Below, one piece after another: positions 1 through 4,651 of a stretch of DNA of 5,369 nucleotides (the first letter of the stretch is position 1; each line of letters opens with the position of its first letter). Location of the stretch: NCBI GenBank assembly GCA_945610215.1, contig CALYZR010000057.1, positions 1 through 5,369 on the forward strand, given 5' to 3'. The notes beneath the pieces are model-generated. The model made no database searches. It had not been told where the DNA came from and worked only from the letters and a program-made list of their open reading frames with translations. Position numbers and translations under genes: made by a program. This DNA comes from an uncultured Clostridium sp. Its GTDB lineage: Bacteria; Bacillota; Clostridia; TANB77; CAG-508.

Positions 1-60
1 TTAAAATCACCAAACCTGGGGATTTTTGGGACTGTCCTGAATTCACCCGAATGAAAACAA
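1..60. other. GC-richer left edge, possible mobile-element end
   Basis: The first ~55 bases contain runs such as CCTGGGG and GGGACTGTCCTG (GGAC-t-GTCC at 29-37 is an odd palindrome). They are richer in G and C than the AT-rich DNA that follows. Short GC-rich palindromic ends of this sort occur at the borders of insertion sequences, but no transposase or matching second end is visible here. The assignment is a weak inference. Confidence 0.2.
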
Positions 61-101
61 ATTACAATTTATATAATTTTATGCTTTTTCAGAAAAAATA
101 T

Positions 102-107
102 TATAAT
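102..107 (+). promoter_or_regulatory. Candidate -10 box upstream of splB
   Basis: TATAAT lies 41 bases before the start codon. At 17 bases upstream the sequence is TTATGC, a poor -35. In Bacillus subtilis splB is transcribed by the forespore sigma factor G; I do not see a clear sigma-G pair here, so the promoter class is undecided. Confidence 0.3.
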
Positions 108-147
108 ATTCTAAATTAAGGTTAATCTAAAGATATGAGGTGAATTT

Positions 148-1149
148 ATGTTTAAACCTAAGTTAGTGTATTATGAACCAAATGCAGAAAATTATGAATT
201 AGGTAAAGAATTGTTAGACAGATATAAAGAAGAAGGAGTTAAATTAATTCCAATAGAAAATCATAATAATATAGAAGAACTGAGAAAAAATCCAAATTCA
301 GAATTTGCAAATATGAAACAAAATATAATTATTGGAATTAGGAAAACACATAAATTTGTTCCAAACCATAAAGTTTCAGATTTTTTAGTACCATATACAT
401 CATCTGGGTGTATAGCAATGTGCATGTATTGCTATTTGGTGTGCAATTATAACAAATGCTCATATTTAAGAATATTTGTGAATAGAGAAGAAATGCTGAA
501 TAAAATAATAAAAGTAGCAAATCAAAGCGAAAAAGAACTAACATTTGAAATAGGAAGTAATAGTGATCTTATTCTGGAAAATACTATAACTCATAACTTA
601 GAATGGACAATAGAAAACTTTAATGCGGATAAAGGATACCTTACATTTCCAACTAAATTTGATATGATAGAGCCACTTTTAAATTTGAAAAACAAAGAAA
701 AAATAATAATAAGAATGAGTATGAATCCAGAAGAAATAATAAATAGAGTAGAGTTTGGAACATCAAGATTGAATGAAAGAATAAAAGCAATAAACAAGCT
801 AAAAAAAGCGGGTTACAAAGTAGGAATACTAATTGCTCCAATTATTTTAGTAGATAATTGGAAAGAACTTTATGAAGAATTAATTAAAAGATTATCAGAA
901 GAATTAAGCGAAGAAATAAAAAACGAATCAGTATTTGAGCTTATATTTATGACATATAGTTATGTTCATAAAATGATAAACAAAGATGCCTTTCCCAATG
1001 CGATAGATTTGTTTAATCCTGAAATCATGACAGGTAGAGGAAGGGGAAAATATATGTATAAAAAAGAAACAAGAGAAAAAGGCGAAGAATTTTTAAGAGA
1101 AACTATGAAAAAATACCTTCCAAATAGCGAAATATTATATATTGTGTAG
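148..1149 (+). CDS. splB: Spore photoproduct lyase (radical SAM)
   Basis: This 333-residue protein matches spore photoproduct lyase along its length. The enzyme uses S-adenosylmethionine and a [4Fe-4S] cluster to split the 5-thyminyl-5,6-dihydrothymine dimer in spore DNA during germination. The cluster motif CX3CX2C is at Cys88, Cys92 and Cys95. Tyr94 and Tyr96 flank the last cysteine, as in the Bacillus subtilis enzyme. Further family landmarks are THNLEWTIENF (148-158), a GTS motif followed by RIKAINKLKKAGY (204-223), the LIAPI strand (228-232) and GKYMY (300-304). Start: ATG with GAGGTGA at 137-143. Oddity: where B. subtilis has FEASC(141)TSD, this protein has FEIGS(137)NSD, so the hydrogen-donor cysteine is replaced by serine. 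Its only other cysteines, Cys99 and Cys104, sit just after the cluster. Family assignment is firm; activity on the classical substrate is not proven. Confidence 0.9.
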   Translation: MFKPKLVYYEPNAENYELGKELLDRYKEEGVKLIPIENHNNIEELRKNPNSEFANMKQNIIIGIRKTHKFVPNHKVSDFLVPYTSSGCIAMCMYCYLVCNYNKCSYLRIFVNREEMLNKIIKVANQSEKELTFEIGSNSDLILENTITHNLEWTIENFNADKGYLTFPTKFDMIEPLLNLKNKEKIIIRMSMNPEEIINRVEFGTSRLNERIKAINKLKKAGYKVGILIAPIILVDNWKELYEELIKRLSEELSEEIKNESVFELIFMTYSYVHKMINKDAFPNAIDLFNPEIMTGRGRGKYMYKKETREKGEEFLRETMKKYLPNSEILYIV

Positions 1150-1154
1150 AAATA

Positions 1155-1183
1155 TTGTATATTATGTAAAAATATAGTACAAT
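1155..1183 (+). promoter_or_regulatory. Candidate sigma-A promoter for the 86-residue protein
   Basis: TTGTAT (1155-1160), a 17-base spacer and TACAAT (1178-1183) sit 44 bases before the GTG start. The -10 matches 5 of 6, the -35 only 3 of 6. It suggests the small gene can be transcribed separately from splB. Confidence 0.42.
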
Positions 1184-1226
1184 AAAGAAGTTCTACAAAT
1201 TCATATTATGAAAGGAGAATTTCAAC

Positions 1227-1487
1227 GTGAAAAATAAGGTTGAAATATCGACTATGTCTGGAGAACGGTTTGAATTGTGCTACAAACCATTCAAAAAAAG
1301 GGTGGAAGTAGTCTGCCTAAAAACGTCAGATAAATTGAGCTTTATAAAGCCAATTGAAGAGTTTATGAAAGTTGCAGAATTGCCCATTGCAGAAGAAGGT
1401 ATTTATATGGATGCAGAATATGAATGCCATTCGAAAAGGGAATTTGAAAAAATTGTTTCTATATTATTAAATATGGCAAACAACTAA
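1227..1487 (+). CDS. Small protein of unknown function
   Basis: An 86-residue soluble protein I do not recognise. It starts at GTG, supported by AAAGGAG at 1211-1217 with a normal spacing. It has no signal peptide or membrane segment. The first half alternates hydrophobic and charged residues (VEISTMSGERFELCYK, then KRVEVVCLK), as expected for a beta-strand-rich start. The last third (KREFEKIVSILLNMANN) should form an amphipathic helix. It contains three cysteines (residues 18, 30 and 67). It lies 77 bases after splB in the same direction, with its own candidate promoter, and is closed by a hairpin. Codon use matches its neighbours and the start signal is strong, so I think the gene is real. 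No function can be assigned. Confidence 0.72.
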   Translation: MKNKVEISTMSGERFELCYKPFKKRVEVVCLKTSDKLSFIKPIEEFMKVAELPIAEEGIYMDAEYECHSKREFEKIVSILLNMANN

Positions 1488-1492
1488 CAAAT

Positions 1493-1522
1493 AGGAGGAG
1501 CAACAGCACAATGCTCCTCTTT
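1493..1522. terminator. Hairpin between convergent genes, likely bidirectional terminator
   Basis: GAGGAGCA (1495-1502) pairs perfectly with TGCTCCTC (1512-1519) around a 9-base loop. A G-T and an A-T pair at the base extend it to 10. It sits 5 bases after the stop of the 86-residue gene and directly abuts the stop of tspO on the other strand. The T-run after it is short (TCTTT), so termination strength is uncertain. Confidence 0.55.
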
Positions 1523-1979
1523 AACTATTTAACAAATAAACAGTCAAATTTAAAAACGAGGCAAAAATAATCCATAATAAGTATGGTAATTGAAGCAATC
1601 CTGCTACTTTGTTTTTAGAATAAAAGATTTTTATCATTAGATATACTAAAACTATAAGCAATAAAATCCAGAAAAAAGCAAATAATCTCCATTTAAAAAT
1701 AAAAAAGAATATTGACCATAAAGCATTTACAAACAATTGCAAATAATAAATATTGCTAGTTTTAGCATCTAATAATGAATTCGATTTTAGTATTCCATAA
1801 GATATTCCCATTAAAATATAAAGAATAGTCCATATAATTGGAAACAAAAAACTTGGAGGAGCCCAACTAGGCTGAACCAATGAATTATAATCAATATACT
1901 TTGATGTAACAATACCAACTAATCCACCAATTAGCAATGGAATGAGAATGGATTTAACATAAATTGCAATTTTACTCAT
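1521..1979 (-). CDS. tspO: TspO/MBR family (tryptophan-rich sensory) membrane protein
   Basis: A 152-residue integral membrane protein of the TspO/MBR (peripheral-type benzodiazepine receptor) family, of typical length with five hydrophobic helices. Diagnostic stretches are PSWAPPSFLFPIIWTILY (37-54, the family's P-W-x-PP-x-x-F-P-x-x-W-T signature), NALWSIFFF (85-93) and LPYLLWIIFASFLNLTVYLL (131-150). TspO proteins bind tetrapyrroles, and bacterial members have been linked to porphyrin handling and stress responses. Trp50 of the signature, part of the ligand-binding region in the family, is kept. In the last helix, where homologues usually have a YLN-x-x-I/V-W pattern, this one has FLNLTVY, so one customary tryptophan is absent. 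Start: ATG preceded by AAAAGGAGG (1985-1993 on the + strand), an excellent ribosome site. It is convergent with the 86-residue gene and stands alone, so the physiological role stays open. Confidence 0.92.
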   Translation of the reverse strand: MSKIAIYVKSILIPLLIGGLVGIVTSKYIDYNSLVQPSWAPPSFLFPIIWTILYILMGISYGILKSNSLLDAKTSNIYYLQLFVNALWSIFFFIFKWRLFAFFWILLLIVLVYLMIKIFYSKNKVAGLLQLPYLLWIIFASFLNLTVYLLNS

Positions 1980-2080
1980 AAAACCTCCTTTTCTAATAAT
2001 ATAAATATATTTTGAACAATTAGGATTTATACGAATAATTTTAAAATTAAAATAACTTGGAACTAAATATTTAAAGAATT

Positions 2081-2395
2081 TTATAAAAGATTGAAATAAT
2101 TTTGACTTCCATGAAAAATATGTAAAATAAAAACAGAGCCGAGCATTAATATTGACTTCATAAATAACAATATAATTCTAAATAGGTAGTTTTCTCAAAA
2201 TTCTATCCTTGTAAACTATTTTTGAATATCTCTCTGGGAAATGCTGTAGGGAATATATCTTATTTGAGAGAATATTGTAAAATTTTTTGTTTTTGGAGAA
2301 TCTAGATTAAAAGCTATATATTTAAATATTTTCTCTTGTTCTTTTTGAAATGAAGGAGTATGTATTATTGTGTATTTTTTATTGTAGGAAATCAT
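2081..2395 (-). pseudogene. RelE/ParE-family toxin, broken by two frameshifts and a stop
   Basis: Reading from ATG at 2395 gives MISYNKKYTIIHTPSFQKEQ and then KIFKYIAFNLDSPK, a typical RelE/ParE N-terminus. The frame is lost at the AAAA run at 2279-2282 (TTTT in the gene), consistent with loss of one T. The next frame then reads YSLQHFPERYSKI and ILRKLPI, meets TAG at 2178-2180, and continues NYIVIYEVNINAR. An extra base at about 2135-2138 shifts the frame again, after which VFILHIFHGSQNYFNLL and TAA (2081-2083) complete the expected C-terminus. The net length is 315 bases, about 104 codons, normal for the family. RelE/ParE toxins cut ribosome-bound mRNA or poison gyrase; this copy cannot make an intact protein. 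The start overlaps the antitoxin's end by 17 bases and keeps its ribosome site GGAGG, the standard arrangement. The longest remaining open piece is only 59 residues. Confidence 0.85.
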
Positions 2396-2732
2396 ATTTT
2401 TCCTCCATTTCTGCACAGAATTCTTTGAAAGGACGACACTTACCGTCTGCTACTTCTTTAAGTGCCTGATCAATTTTAGAATAAAAGTCTTTTTTAAATT
2501 CTTCAAAATCAGAATAATGGCTATCAAATTTTTGAGAAATAAGTTTATCAATTCTCTCTTCTTCTGACTTTAATAATTTTTTTGTAAGATTTTCATAAGT
2601 TGAATTGCTTAAAATAACTAAATCACTATAGCCGTTTTTGGTAATATATACTGGTTCATTGGTTTCATGACAAATTTTAGAAATTTCATTATAATTATTT
2701 CTTAAATCAGCGCAAGGTCTTATTTGTGCCAT
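2379..2732 (-). CDS. Phd/YefM-family antitoxin
   Basis: A 117-residue type II antitoxin. The N-terminal DNA-binding fold is recognisable from AQIRPCADLRNNYNEISKIC (2-21), ETNEPVYITKNGYSDLVILS (23-42) and STYENL (44-49), the Phd/YefM pattern. The charged C-terminal tail, roughly 50-117, would wrap the cognate toxin. Start: an upstream in-frame ATG exists at 2753, but the ribosome site AAAGGAGG lies inside that extension and is correctly spaced for ATG at 2732, so I take MAQIRP as the start. It is the first gene of a two-gene operon with the RelE/ParE toxin, overlapping it by 17 bases. Antitoxins of this family normally repress their own promoter together with the toxin. Because the toxin is broken, this is now an orphan antitoxin. 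It may act only as a DNA-binding repressor or neutralise a related toxin elsewhere; both are inferences. Confidence 0.88.
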   Translation of the reverse strand: MAQIRPCADLRNNYNEISKICHETNEPVYITKNGYSDLVILSNSTYENLTKKLLKSEEERIDKLISQKFDSHYSDFEEFKKDFYSKIDQALKEVADGKCRPFKEFCAEMEEKYDFLQ

Positions 2733-2747
2733 AAAAAGTCCTCCTTT

Positions 2748-2780
2748 AATCATATTATAAACAAATTATATTCAAATTAT
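2748..2780 (-). repeat. Three tandem 11-bp repeats over the antitoxin promoter, possible operator
   Basis: On the + strand, AATCATATTAT (2748-2758), AAACAAATTAT (2759-2769) and ATTCAAATTAT (2770-2780) are head-to-tail without gaps. The shared core on the gene strand is ATAATWTG. An 11-base period places each copy on about the same face of the helix. They cover the -10 box, so antitoxin binding would block transcription. AT-rich chance similarity cannot be excluded. Confidence 0.4.
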
Positions 2781-2793
2781 GATATAAAGTCAA
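2765..2793 (-). promoter_or_regulatory. Sigma-A promoter of the toxin-antitoxin operon
   Basis: On the minus strand TTGACT (2793-2788), a 17-base spacer and a perfect TATAAT (2770-2765) lie 32 bases before the antitoxin start. Both hexamers and the spacing are near consensus. Confidence 0.75.
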
Positions 2794-2820
2794 TACTAAT
2801 AAATATTTTTATTAGAGGGT

Positions 2821-2850
2821 CATGCACTTTTATTTTTCTGTAACATATAC
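2821..2850 (+). promoter_or_regulatory. Possible sporulation (sigma-E-like) promoter of the sigK fragment
   Basis: CATATAC at 2844-2850 resembles the CATA-starting -10 element of sigma-E/sigma-K promoters. Upstream is TCATGCA at 2820-2826, a poor -35. sigK is transcribed by sigma-E in Bacillus, so a mother-cell promoter would be expected here. The match is weak. Confidence 0.22.
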
Positions 2851-2878
2851 TTTGGTATAGAAAAATGGAGGTGCATTT

Positions 2879-3235
2879 ATGCCATTACTGAGCATTGCTG
2901 GACTCGCAACATTTTTAAAAACAGCAATTTTTGCTTTTGGATATATATCAAATAATGCTTTGTTTCCAGAACCACTTTCACCAGAAGAAGAAGCTATATA
3001 TCTACAAAAATATATGGATGGCGATGAAGAGGCAAGAAATATATTAATAGAGAGAAATTTAAGATTAGTAGCACATATTTGTAAAAAATATAACATACCA
3101 AATGTAGACAATGATGACCTTATCTCAATAGGTACTATAGGACTAATAAAAGGTATAAACACATTTAATACAAATAAAGGAGTTAGGCTTGCAACATATG
3201 CTTCGAGATGCATAGAAAAATCTATACTAACATAG
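2879..3235 (+). CDS. sigK: Pro-sigma-K, N-terminal fragment ending in region 2
   Basis: Residues 1-113 match pro-sigma-K, the late mother-cell sporulation sigma factor (the SpoIVCB half in B. subtilis). A hydrophobic pro-sequence comes first (MPLLSIAGLATFLKTAIFAF, 1-20). This membrane-bound leader is cleaved off by the SpoIVFB protease in Bacillus. Sigma-70 region 2 follows: NILIERNLRLVAHICKKY (54-71), DLISIGTIGLIKGI (80-93) and LATYASRCIE (104-113). Homologues continue RCIENEIL into the rest of region 2, the linker and region 4. Here the reading becomes KSILT and stops, leaving 118 residues instead of roughly 230. The break is near the site where the skin element splits sigK in B. subtilis. 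Start: ATG with GGAGGTG at 2867-2873. Alone the fragment lacks region 4 and cannot be a working sigma factor. It is either half of a gene rejoined by excision or a dead remnant; the missing half is not in this window. Confidence 0.85.
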   Translation: MPLLSIAGLATFLKTAIFAFGYISNNALFPEPLSPEEEAIYLQKYMDGDEEARNILIERNLRLVAHICKKYNIPNVDNDDLISIGTIGLIKGINTFNTNKGVRLATYASRCIEKSILT

Positions 3236-3726
3236 TGGCAACAAAAGACAATATAAATAGCTTATTTAATAAATTAAGGGAAAATATAAATTGTAATATT
3301 AAATTGGAATTACCAAAACTAATTATAGAAAAACCTAATACAAATAATATAGGAATGCAAATTGCATATTATAGAAAACAAAAAGGACTAACTCAAATGC
3401 AACTTGCTAGATTATTAAATGTAAGTAAATCTTGCATAAATGCTTATGAAAATAGAGAATTAAGATTAGTAAATACAGAGTTTTTAAAAAGAGTATTTGA
3501 AGTATTAGAGATAAATAACAAAATAAAACTACCAAGATATGAAGAATTTATTTTAAATAATCAATCACAAAAACTGAAAAAGCTTTTAAAAAAAAATAGC
3601 TTAAATTATAAACAATTTTCAAAAGCAATAAATGTAGATTATAGTAATGTGAAAAAATGGTTAAATGGACAAGCAATAATGAGTAAAACAAGTTATAACA
3701 AAATTAAAAATATATATAAAATTTAA
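3208..3726 (+). CDS. Tandem helix-turn-helix (XRE/Cro type) regulator
   Basis: A 172-residue basic protein with two helix-turn-helix domains. The first, about 51-100, is a classical Cro/C1 (XRE) domain: IAYYRKQKGLTQMQLARLLN, VSKSCINAYENRE, with helices continuing to EVLEI. The second, about 121-170, is a weaker domain of the same shape: LKKLLKKNSLNYKQFSKAIN, VDYSNVKKWLNGQ. Residues 1-50 match nothing I know. The start is uncertain: ATG at 3208 lies inside the sigK fragment and has no ribosome site. GTG at 3235 overlaps that fragment's stop codon by one base (TAGTG), which would allow re-initiation. ATG at 3355 would give just the two domains. The function is probably DNA binding; the target is unknown. 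A 7-bp palindrome follows the stop at once. The gene may belong to an element inserted at sigK. No recombinase gene adjoins it. Confidence 0.75.
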   Translation: MHRKIYTNIVATKDNINSLFNKLRENINCNIKLELPKLIIEKPNTNNIGMQIAYYRKQKGLTQMQLARLLNVSKSCINAYENRELRLVNTEFLKRVFEVLEINNKIKLPRYEEFILNNQSQKLKKLLKKNSLNYKQFSKAINVDYSNVKKWLNGQAIMSKTSYNKIKNIYKI

Positions 3727-3745
3727 GTATATCGTTTTGATATAC
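3727..3745. repeat. Perfect 7-bp palindrome after the regulator gene
   Basis: GTATATC (3727-3733) and GATATAC (3739-3745) flank a 5-base GTTTT spacer, directly after the regulator's stop codon. No T-run follows on the + strand (it reads ACTAAAAAAAA), so it is a poor terminator. It could be a protein-binding site or a weak RNA hairpin. Confidence 0.4.
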
Positions 3746-3766
3746 ACTAAAAAAAATATAATAACG

Positions 3767-3846
3767 CTAAAAGCCACGCTTTTAGGCTCTTGCACGGAGT
3801 ATGTATATACGCCTGTTCCTGCAAAATTATCTGTTGGATAATTTTG
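3767..3846. other. Cluster of inverted repeats, possible operator or structured RNA
   Basis: This GC-richer stretch holds four inverted repeats. CTAAAAGC/GCTTTTAG (3767-3774, 3778-3785) has a 3-base loop. TTGCA/TGCAA (3790-3794, 3820-3824) encloses an 18-base imperfect palindrome (3796-3813). CAAAATTATC/GATAATTTTG (3822-3831, 3837-3846) is a perfect 10-bp stem with a 5-base loop. The last overlaps the -35 box of the next promoter and shares bases with the TGCAA arm, so those two pairings exclude each other. No known riboswitch motif is recognised. It could be an operator in DNA, a structured end of the upstream transcript, or a dispersed repeat. Confidence 0.45.
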
Positions 3847-3873
3847 ACAGAATAATTGGGTTTGTGGTATTAT
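3844..3873 (+). promoter_or_regulatory. Sigma-A promoter before the amidotransferase remnant
   Basis: A perfect TTGACA (3844-3849), an 18-base spacer and TATTAT (3868-3873) lie 33 bases before the ATG at 3907. The -35 overlaps the right arm of a perfect 10-bp inverted repeat, which suggests repression by a dimeric protein. Confidence 0.65.
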
Positions 3874-3906
3874 ATTGATTAGATAAATAGTAATGTAGGT
3901 GAGAAA

Positions 3907-4029
3907 ATGAAAAAGACAATTATAGGAATAATAGGTAAAGTTCAGCCACAATATGGAGAAGATATTTGGCATAGAATTGATGAAGTTGATGAAATAAGAT
4001 ATTTAATTGTAAACAATGATAAATTATGA
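3907..4029 (+). pseudogene. Truncated start of a class I amidotransferase/peptidase C26-like protein
   Basis: The promoter, a ribosome site (AGGTGA at 3897-3902) and the ATG are all intact, but the frame ends after 40 residues. The sequence MKKTIIGIIGKVQPQYGEDI and then WHRIDEVDEIRYLIVNN looks like the first strand and helix of proteins annotated as gamma-glutamyl-gamma-aminobutyrate hydrolase/class I glutamine amidotransferase family. These begin with an IGI-x-G strand. Such proteins are well over 200 residues long and have a catalytic Cys-His-Glu triad further on; none of that is present. After VNN the reading runs into DKL and a stop, as expected from a deletion or decay. The family call rests on remembered similarity of a short N-terminus, so it is moderate to low. 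An alternative is a genuine 40-residue peptide. Confidence 0.42.
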
Positions 4030-4055
4030 AATAAAATGTAAAGGAAGAAATTTAA

Positions 4056-4169
4056 AATGATAGAAGTAGTTATACAATAGAGGAAAATACGAGTAATAAA
4101 TGTGCTGAAAGAATGTACTCTTTTGATGATGTACAAGTAATGGGATATGGTAGCCCAAAATATCAATAA
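4056..4169 (+). other. 37-codon open stretch just before a terminator, probable gene-end remnant
   Basis: Between TAA at 4053 and TAA at 4167 the frame is open and protein-like (it includes CAERMYSFDDVQVMGYGSPK), but has no convincing start or ribosome site. It ends 4 bases before the intrinsic terminator, where the 3' end of a gene is expected. It may be the tail of the gene whose head is at 3907, in a different frame after an internal deletion. I do not recognise the sequence. Confidence 0.3.
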
Positions 4170-4173
4170 AAAT

Positions 4174-4220
4174 ATCAAGTAAAGTTATTAATGTCTTTAC
4201 TTGGTGCTTTTTAATTTTTT
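4174..4220 (+). terminator. Intrinsic terminator
   Basis: CAAGTAAAG (4176-4184) pairs perfectly with CTTTACTTG (4195-4203). Two further pairs at the base (T-G and A-T) give 11, around a 10-base loop. The hairpin is followed by GCTTTTTAATTTTTT, a good U-tract. It probably ended the transcript of the gene that is now a remnant at 3907-4169. Confidence 0.82.
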
Positions 4221-4319
4221 GTATAAATATTGTATTATATTTTACAATAGAAAATTGCAGAAAATCATTAGACAAAATATCCGACTTATAATAGAAAAAC
4301 GAGGGGAAAGTATAAAAAC

Positions 4320-4348
4320 TTTACATTTCAATGAATAAGTGATATAAT
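4320..4348 (+). promoter_or_regulatory. Strong sigma-A promoter far upstream of the AlaRS-related gene
   Basis: TTTACA (4320-4325), a 17-base spacer and a perfect TATAAT (4343-4348) form the second-best promoter in the window. No intact gene follows before ATG 4749, so the transcript would have a leader of about 390 bases or begin with a decayed gene. Confidence 0.68.
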
Positions 4349-4529
4349 AAGCCTGAAATTAAAAAAAAATAAAATTTTGAATATCTTATATATTCAAATG
4401 AAGATGTGTGATAAATGAAACACGAAGAGATACTGGATTGACTAGAAAAAGTAGTAAGAATACGTGTGAAGATGCAAAGTGTAAATAGTTTATGTATTTG
4501 TATGAAATAGTCATTATCAATATGTGTAA

Positions 4530-4574
4530 ACTAGATTCTTTATCAAGATTGTTGACAAAGAATCAATAACTAGT
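4530..4574. repeat. 45-bp imperfect inverted repeat
   Basis: ACTAG-ATTCTTT (4530-4541) faces AAAGAAT-CAATAA-CTAGT (4557-4574), with an inner TCAA/TTGA pair (4543-4546, 4552-4555) around GATTG. Sixteen base pairs form with one mismatch and a 6-base bulge. No T-run follows, so a terminator is unlikely. It could be an operator, an attachment site or a leader-RNA stem. Confidence 0.45.
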
Positions 4575-4651
4575 AAAATAACAGAAGAATACAAATCCTA
4601 AATGGGAAAAAATTTTTTGCTTGACATTTAATAGAACATAAAAAGTAATAA

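Larger units (their letters stand above)
4221..4651. other. Stretch without a complete gene, degenerate coding suspected
   Basis: Apart from the promoter at 4320-4348 and the inverted repeat at 4530-4574, no complete gene is visible. From ATG 4415 a frame reads MKHEEILD, TGA, LEKVVRIRVKMQSVNSLCIC and MK before TAG at 4508. The TGA stands where TGG (Trp) would keep the frame open, so this may be a decayed gene. No ribosome site is present. No T-box core (GGTGGNACC) or other riboswitch motif was seen. Confidence 0.35.

Noticed and set aside
338..841. Minus-strand open frames inside splB
   Set aside because: They are shadows of the recognised photoproduct lyase gene.
2733..2753. Longer antitoxin start at 2753 (MIKGGLF extension)
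   Set aside because: The extension consists of the AAAGGAGG ribosome site itself, which is spaced correctly for ATG at 2732.
2830..3213. 127-codon open frame on the minus strand opposite sigK
   Set aside because: It is antisense to a clearly recognised sigma-K region with a strong ribosome site; its composition is that of a shadow frame.
2857..3221. Direct repeat ATAGAAAAAT before the sigK start (2857) and at the sigK break (3212), as possible recombination cores
   Set aside because: Ten A-rich bases recur easily in this composition, and one copy lies upstream of the intact sigK start where no junction is apparent.
3661..4275. Overlapping minus-strand open frames rich in Phe, Ile and Tyr
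   Set aside because: They cross each other, the promoter, the terminator and the amidotransferase remnant; no ribosome sites; composition expected from AT-rich noncoding DNA.
4415..4440. Use of TGA as a tryptophan codon
   Set aside because: Intact genes here use TGG for Trp and end on normal stops; one TGA in a decayed frame is no support for an altered code.
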